Positions 1-4,264 of a DNA stretch of 6,313 nt are shown here, piece after piece. How positions within the stretch are numbered: position 1 is the stretch's first letter; the number at the start of each line of letters is the position of its first letter. The translations under genes and the position numbers were made by a program. Origin of the DNA: Planctomycetota bacterium (GTDB taxonomy: Bacteria; Planctomycetota; Brocadiia; SM23-32). Location: the NCBI GenBank assembly GCA_030604585.1, contig JAUVVP010000123.1, positions 1 to 6,313 on the forward strand. Reading direction: 5' to 3'. The notes below the pieces were generated by a model. The model had not been told where the DNA came from, ran no database searches, and saw only the letters and a list, made by a program, of their open reading frames with translations.

Positions 1-970
1 CGCCGACCCCGGCAACGTCGAACTGGTCAACCCCGTCGGCCGGCGGCGCATCACCCGCGTCATCCACGACGTGGACGGCACCCACAGCCTCATCCGCGAA
101 TGGCCGCCGGTCATGAGCCTCCTCATCCATTGGGCGATGACCTGCGGCCTGGAGGAGGAGTTCGACTCGCCGGGGAACGTTGCGGCCCTCGTTGAGCGCG
201 TCGGCCGCGAGCCGCTGCCTGAGACGGACAAGTTCTGCATCGAGGCCGCCGGCCTCTCCGCCCTCACTCAGATGGAGTACGGCATCCGCCGTGCCGTCGA
301 GCTTGGCAACGTGCGCGGGTCCGCATGTCCGGCCCTCACCGACGCCCAGCTTGAGGCCAACTCCGACGTCGTCCGCCGCATCCGTCGGGGCGAGGAACGC
401 TTCGACGACGTGGACGAGCCGGCTGAGCTCACCGCGTTCATCGCCGAACGGGCGCCGCGGCTCTTCAGACTCTACGAGAGCGTCCTCAACATGGCGTCCC
501 GCGACCGGAATACGGCCGATGCGAAGGAGCACCCCGACCGGTGGCGCGTGCCGGGGTCGCTGGCCTTCCTCACGCACCTGCATTCGATCGGCTGCGTCAG
601 CTACTTCGTCACGGGATCGGTTATCTACCGGGACGGCGGGATGCAGGAGGAGGTCCGCGCGTTGCGATTCGAGATCGGCCCGGGTAAGCTGATCCGCAGC
701 CTGGAAGGCTCGAGTTGGAACCGGAAGCTGCCGAAGGACGAGGTCATGCGCGACCTGTGCCGGCGCGAAGGCGTCGACCCGGCCCAGGTGCTCACCATCG
801 GCGACGGGCGGACCGAGATCCGCGCCGGTGTCGAGATGGGCTGCGTCGCCATGAGCCGCCTGGCGGAAGACGCAGGGCGCCTGCGCGCCCTGCACCGCGA
901 ACTCGGCACCAACTACATCGTGCCGGACTTCACGAGCCCGGCGGTTAGGGAACTGATTCGCAAGGAGTGA
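1..970 (+). CDS. HAD-superfamily hydrolase (phosphatase-like), 5' partial
   Basis: Seen: the frame is open from base 2 to the TGA at 968-970, so the gene enters from the left edge. Counting residues from base 2, the HAD nucleophile motif DVDGT is at 23-27. The first in-window start-like codon (GTG at 71) is V24 of that motif and would remove the catalytic Asp23, so the real start lies upstream. Motif II fits VTGS (Thr204), the motif III lysine is probably Lys245 in PKDEVM, and motif IV is GDGRTE with Asp268 and Glu272. Known: HAD phosphatases transfer phosphate onto the first Asp, the second Asp acts as acid/base, and motif IV residues bind Mg2+. About 175 residues separate motifs I and II, a large, mostly helical C1-type cap, so the substrate is probably a specific small metabolite that I cannot name. 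It is the first visible gene of a four-gene same-strand run, and its end carries the Shine-Dalgarno of the next gene. The HAD call is firm; the substrate is unknown. Confidence 0.85.
   Translation, partial: ADPGNVELVNPVGRRRITRVIHDVDGTHSLIREWPPVMSLLIHWAMTCGLEEEFDSPGNVAALVERVGREPLPETDKFCIEAAGLSALTQMEYGIRRAVELGNVRGSACPALTDAQLEANSDVVRRIRRGEERFDDVDEPAELTAFIAERAPRLFRLYESVLNMASRDRNTADAKEHPDRWRVPGSLAFLTHLHSIGCVSYFVTGSVIYRDGGMQEEVRALRFEIGPGKLIRSLEGSSWNRKLPKDEVMRDLCRREGVDPAQVLTIGDGRTEIRAGVEMGCVAMSRLAEDAGRLRALHRELGTNYIVPDFTSPAVRELIRKE
962..967 (+). promoter_or_regulatory. Shine-Dalgarno for the deoxyhypusine-synthase-like gene
   Basis: AAGGAG lies 7 bases before the GTG at 975 and supports that GTG as the start. 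It is inside the last codons of the HAD gene, whose stop is 4 bases before the GTG, an arrangement that usually gives translational coupling. Confidence 0.75.
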
Positions 971-974
971 GGCC

Positions 975-2099
975 GTGGGGTACCGGGGTTCGTACAAGCC
1001 GTTCGATCTGTCGCGGATGAAGACCTACCCGCTCAAGGTCCGCCCCAACAAGGTGAAGCTGGAGCGCTACGTGGACTGCGACGCCCTGCGGCGGGCAGCG
1101 ATCCGCCCCCCAACCACCCCGTGGTACCGCAACGGGCTGCGAGGCGGGGGGCCCGACCAGTCGGCGGGGCTCCGAGAGCTGGCCCGCTACGTGGTCGAGT
1201 GCCATCGCACCGGCAGGCCGGTCGTCGTGCTTACCGGCGCACACCCGATCAAGAACGGCGAGATCGCCATCATCACGGATCTGATCGAGTGCGGCATCGT
1301 CAGCCTCTACGGGACGAACGGCGCGGGCACCATCCACTCGTTCGAACTGGCGCTCACCGGCGCATCCAGCGAGTCTGTGCGCGACGCCCTGCCCTGCGGC
1401 GAGTTCGGCATGGCCTTCGAGACCGGGCACTACCTGAACTACGCGATCGAGATCGGCGCAGGGAACGGGTGGGGCTTGGGCGAGGCGATGGGCAGGCTCT
1501 ACTGCGACGCCGGGTTCCGCCGCCAGGTCATCGACCGCACATTCGAGCGCCACCCCGACACCGGCGAGTACCTCAAGCCCTACGATGGGTTCCCCCACGT
1601 GGATGCATGCGTGCTGGCGGCCGCTTACCGGAAGGGCATCCCCGTCTGCGTGCACGCCTCGCTCGGCACGGACATCATCGACCAGCACGACAGCTTCAAC
1701 CCCGGAGCGAAGGGCGAGGCCAGCGGGCGTGACTTCCTGATCCTGGCGGAGGAGATGTGCCGTTTCACCGAGGGCGGCGTGATCCTCAACATGGGCACCG
1801 CCGTGATGGGGCCCGAGGTGGTGCTCAAGGCCGTGTCGATGGCGGCCAACGTCGGCTGCAGGCCGGACGGGCTCTGGACGGCCGACTTCGACGTGCGCGC
1901 GTTCGCCTTCGACGACGAGGTGCGCGACGAGTCGCAGCCTTACTACTATCTTCGGGACCAGAAGTCGCTGGCCACCCGCATCCCGAAGGTGTTCGGCGGC
2001 GTGGGGTTCTACTTCGAGGGCTTGCACGCCCACACGCTGCCGGCGTTCTACCAGTACGTGATGGGCGAGTTGGGCGCGGACGCCGAGTCGCCGCGCTGA
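975..2099 (+). CDS. Deoxyhypusine synthase-like family protein
   Basis: A 374-residue protein beginning at GTG, chosen because of the well-spaced AAGGAG upstream; the next in-frame ATG (codon 15) has no comparable site. Seen: blocks characteristic of bacterial deoxyhypusine-synthase (DHS) homologues occur in order: GAHPIKNG (about 88-95), NGAGTIHSFELALTG (115-129), a strand-loop HASLGTDIIDQH (227-238), GGVILNMGTAVMGPEV (267-282) and a Tyr-rich stretch followed by DQKSLATR (328-335). Known: DHS is an NAD-dependent Rossmann-like enzyme that moves a 4-aminobutyl group from spermidine to a lysine of eIF5A through an imine on its own lysine. Bacteria lack eIF5A, so homologues must act on something else; some DHS-related enzymes make homospermidine. 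Lys330 sits where the catalytic lysine would be expected by motif order, which is my inference. There is no signal peptide or membrane segment, so it is cytoplasmic. It is packed between the HAD gene and the esterase. Family membership is fairly sure; reaction unknown. Confidence 0.75.
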   Translation: MGYRGSYKPFDLSRMKTYPLKVRPNKVKLERYVDCDALRRAAIRPPTTPWYRNGLRGGGPDQSAGLRELARYVVECHRTGRPVVVLTGAHPIKNGEIAIITDLIECGIVSLYGTNGAGTIHSFELALTGASSESVRDALPCGEFGMAFETGHYLNYAIEIGAGNGWGLGEAMGRLYCDAGFRRQVIDRTFERHPDTGEYLKPYDGFPHVDACVLAAAYRKGIPVCVHASLGTDIIDQHDSFNPGAKGEASGRDFLILAEEMCRFTEGGVILNMGTAVMGPEVVLKAVSMAANVGCRPDGLWTADFDVRAFAFDDEVRDESQPYYYLRDQKSLATRIPKVFGGVGFYFEGLHAHTLPAFYQYVMGELGADAESPR

Positions 2100-2109
2100 C
2101 GGGCAGCAG

Positions 2110-2117
2110 AAGGAGGG
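2110..2117 (+). promoter_or_regulatory. Shine-Dalgarno for the esterase gene
   Basis: AAGGAGGG, close to the full anti-16S complement, lies 4 bases before the ATG at 2122 and fixes that start. It is in the 22-base gap after the deoxyhypusine-synthase-like gene. Confidence 0.75.
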
Positions 2118-2121
2118 AGCC

Positions 2122-3156
2122 ATGTTTCGCGATGTGGTACTGCAGGACACGACGCCGGAGGAATGGCCGGACATCCGCGGCCGGATCTACGACCGGGTGA
2201 TGTCGTCCATGGGCACTGCGCCGGACGTCACGGTCGAGCCCACCTATGAGGTGGTCGACGAGTGCGAGCGGTACGGCCTGCGGCACCGGAAGATCCGCTA
2301 CCCCGTCATGCCCGATGACCACGGCCTGGCCGTCATCGTGCTGCCGGAGGGCGCGGACGACTCGCGTCCCGCGCCGGCAGTCGTTGTCTGTCACGGCACG
2401 AACGACAAGCGCGGCAAGGACAGCGTGACGGACCTCGACTACGTCGAGCGGGCCTACACGATCGAGCTTGCGCAGCGCGGCTTCGTCACGGTCGCCCCGG
2501 ACTGCTACGAGTTCGGCGAGCGCCTGACACGCGGCGAGGATCTCCCCGACGACGAGGTCCGCCGGCGCTATATCGCATCGATGGAGCGCTTCATCGAGGA
2601 GCATCCGGAGTGGTCGTTGGACGGCCGGCGGGCCTGGGACCACCAACGGCTGCTCGACGTCCTCGGCACCATGCCGTTCATACGGCCCGGCGGCTACGGC
2701 GTGATGGGCAACTCGCTGGGCGGGCGGTCGGCCATCTTCCTGGCTGCCCTCGACGCCCGCATCGCTGCCGCCGTCCCGTCGTGCGGGATCAGCCCGAACC
2801 TGACAAACGTCTACCGCACGGTGACGGGGAACCCGGCGTCGAAGTCGAGCCCCCGGTGGATCGACCATTTCCTGGGGCACGGCGGGGAGATGCTCTACGA
2901 GTATCAGGACATGATCGCGCTCTGCGCACCGCGCCCGCTCCTGCTGCTCGAGCCCTACAACGACGCCTACAACCCGTACGTGGAGGCCAACTTCCGCTGC
3001 TACGCGGCGGGACAGCGCGCCTACGGACTGCTCGGCAGGCCGGAATGCTTCTGCACGCTCACGCACGGCGACGGCCACGACACGGTGGCGGAAGTGCGGG
3101 AGTTTGCGTACCGTTGGTTCGCACGCTGGCTCACAGAGGCCCCCGCGGCCACCTGA
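2122..3156 (+). CDS. Alpha/beta-hydrolase, acetyl-xylan-esterase / dienelactone-hydrolase-like
   Basis: A 344-residue alpha/beta-hydrolase. Seen: the strand and HG oxyanion motif VVVCHGTND (87-94), the helix-strand stretch ELAQRGFVTVAPD (115-127) followed by FGERL (131-135), and the nucleophile elbow GNSLGG (196-201) with Ser198 as nucleophile. The late strand RPLLLLEPYND (271-281) makes Asp281 the likely acid, and THGDGHD (314-320) makes His319 the likely base. A full triad and about 340 residues match the larger acetyl-xylan-esterase-like and Abhydrolase_7-type hydrolases better than the roughly 240-residue dienelactone hydrolases. The N-terminus is hydrophilic with no signal peptide or lipobox, so it should act in the cytoplasm. 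Lying directly before a GH130 enzyme, it probably removes acetyl or other acyl groups from imported oligosaccharides, which is inference from context. A peptidase or lactone hydrolase remains possible. The start is set by a strong Shine-Dalgarno 4 bases upstream. Confidence 0.85.
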   Translation: MFRDVVLQDTTPEEWPDIRGRIYDRVMSSMGTAPDVTVEPTYEVVDECERYGLRHRKIRYPVMPDDHGLAVIVLPEGADDSRPAPAVVVCHGTNDKRGKDSVTDLDYVERAYTIELAQRGFVTVAPDCYEFGERLTRGEDLPDDEVRRRYIASMERFIEEHPEWSLDGRRAWDHQRLLDVLGTMPFIRPGGYGVMGNSLGGRSAIFLAALDARIAAAVPSCGISPNLTNVYRTVTGNPASKSSPRWIDHFLGHGGEMLYEYQDMIALCAPRPLLLLEPYNDAYNPYVEANFRCYAAGQRAYGLLGRPECFCTLTHGDGHDTVAEVREFAYRWFARWLTEAPAAT

Positions 3157-3167
3157 GGGCCATCAAC

Positions 3168-3174
3168 GAGGAGG
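3168..3174 (+). promoter_or_regulatory. Shine-Dalgarno for the GH130 gene
   Basis: GAGGAGG lies 9 bases before the ATG at 3184. A second ATG at 3179 is only 4 bases away but opens a different frame that encodes an arginine/serine-rich shadow, so the site is assigned to 3184. Confidence 0.7.
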
Positions 3175-3183
3175 CGAGATGTC

Positions 3184-4152
3184 ATGGCGAAGTTCACGTG
3201 GAAAGGCAGTCCCGTCGTGGAGCGGCACGGCCCGGTCCTCAGGCCGGAGGACGTGCCCTGGCCCTGCCACATGGCCTACAACGCCGGCATCGTCAGGTTC
3301 GGCGGCCGCTACGCCATGCTGTTCCGCAACATCTACTGGAACGAGCGCTACGGCAAGTCTACCCGCAGCATCGGGCGGGCCTTCAGCGACGACGGCATCA
3401 CGTGGGACGTGGACCCGGACTTCCGGTTCAAGCCCGAGGGCATCACGAATCCCGAGGACCCGCGCTTGACCGTCTGCGAGGGGCGCATCTACGTCACCTT
3501 CACCGAGAACTGCCGTGACGGCATCCGCGGCTGCATCGCCGTCACCGATGACCTGGAGGACTACGAACTGCTCAGCATGTCGGCACCCGACAACCGGAAC
3601 ATGATCATCTTCCCCGAGAAGGTGGGCGGCAAGTTCGTGCGTCTGGAGCGGCCCTTCCGGGCCTACGGCATGAGGGGGGACGACAAGTACGACACGTGGT
3701 TCTCCGACTCGCCCGACTGCCGCTACTGGGGCAACACGCACCTGGTGCTGCGGGCCAACGACCTGCCGTTCTGCAACTGGAAGAACGGCCCGTCCGGGCA
3801 GCCGATCAAGACGGACAAGGGGTGGCTCACGGTCTTCCACGCCACCCACTACGACCCCGACACCGAGTACCCGACCTGGCGGAGCGAGAACTGGCACAAG
3901 CTCTACTGCGCCGGCATCATGATGCTGGACCTCGATGAGCCGTGGAAGATCGTCGGCATATCGCAGGACCCCCTCATGGTTCCTGAGGAGCCCTACGAGA
4001 CCGACGGCTTCCGGAGCTACACGCTCTTCCCCAGCGCCACGCTCCTACAGGACGACGGCACGGTGCGCATCTACTACGGCGCATGCGACACGGTGCTGGC
4101 CCTGGCGACGGCGAAGCTGGACGACCTGATCGACCTGTGCAAGCCCGTCTGA
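3184..4152 (+). CDS. Glycoside hydrolase family 130 protein, probable beta-mannoside phosphorylase
   Basis: A 322-residue protein, the usual length of a single five-bladed beta-propeller GH130 enzyme. Seen, in order: ITNPEDPRL (87-95), DNRNMIIFPEK (136-146), FVRLERP (151-157), TWFSDSPD then YWG (171-183), QPIKTDKGWLTVFHA (206-220), MMLDLDEPWK (246-255), and the C-terminal IYYGACDTVLALATAKLDDLI (from 296), all standard GH130 blocks. Known: GH130 phosphorylases cleave beta-mannosidic bonds with phosphate, releasing mannose 1-phosphate; some members are hydrolases that lack the basic phosphate-binding residues. Here Arg138 and Asn139 of DNRN, Arg156, Lys209 and His219 are present in the expected blocks, which favours a phosphorylase; exact linkage and acceptor cannot be read from sequence. 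There is no signal peptide, which suits a cytoplasmic phosphorylase acting on imported oligosaccharides. It is last in the four-gene run, 27 bases after the esterase and followed by a candidate terminator hairpin. Family call is very secure; activity is less so. Confidence 0.93.
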   Translation: MAKFTWKGSPVVERHGPVLRPEDVPWPCHMAYNAGIVRFGGRYAMLFRNIYWNERYGKSTRSIGRAFSDDGITWDVDPDFRFKPEGITNPEDPRLTVCEGRIYVTFTENCRDGIRGCIAVTDDLEDYELLSMSAPDNRNMIIFPEKVGGKFVRLERPFRAYGMRGDDKYDTWFSDSPDCRYWGNTHLVLRANDLPFCNWKNGPSGQPIKTDKGWLTVFHATHYDPDTEYPTWRSENWHKLYCAGIMMLDLDEPWKIVGISQDPLMVPEEPYETDGFRSYTLFPSATLLQDDGTVRIYYGACDTVLALATAKLDDLIDLCKPV

Positions 4153-4194
4153 CGGGGTGGCGATAGGGCAGGGGCGAACGGACAGGCCGCCCCC

Positions 4195-4230
4195 GGAACG
4201 GACCCAAGGCGCCCGGGCGCGTCCGGTTCC
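4195..4230. terminator. Candidate bidirectional terminator hairpin between convergent genes
   Basis: An imperfect inverted repeat lies in the 112-base gap (4153-4264) between the stops of two converging genes. GGAAC and GGAC (4195-4203) pair with GTCC and GTTCC (4221-4230), leaving one bulged G at 4225. Inside is the perfect 12-base palindrome GCGCCCGGGCGC (4209-4220), which can fold as a 4-pair stem with a CCGG loop. CCAAG (4204-4208) is unpaired on one side. There is no T-tract on either strand, so this is not a textbook intrinsic terminator, but position and symmetry fit transcript-end formation from both sides. I see nothing else in the gap. Confidence 0.45.
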
Positions 4231-4264
4231 AGCCGTCGCTCCTCGCATCGCCAGTGCCCCGAGC

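Noticed and set aside
945..2174. 409-residue open frame on the - strand across the deoxyhypusine-synthase-like gene
   Set aside because: It is antisense to a gene with clear family motifs; its protein is rich in Val, Ala, Arg, His and Gly with no recognisable domain, typical of a high-GC shadow frame.
1825..3078. 417-residue open frame on the - strand across the esterase gene
   Set aside because: It lies opposite a complete alpha/beta-hydrolase with a full triad, has biased composition, and degenerates into Arg/Pro/Ser-rich sequence.
3179..3181. Alternative ATG five bases before the GH130 start
   Set aside because: It opens another frame with no GH130 homology and is only 4 bases from the Shine-Dalgarno; the ATG at 3184 is in the correct frame.
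2610..3518. 302-residue + strand frame overlapping the esterase and GH130 genes
   Set aside because: It is an alternate frame spanning two well-supported genes and their gap; the protein is Arg/Pro-rich without motifs.
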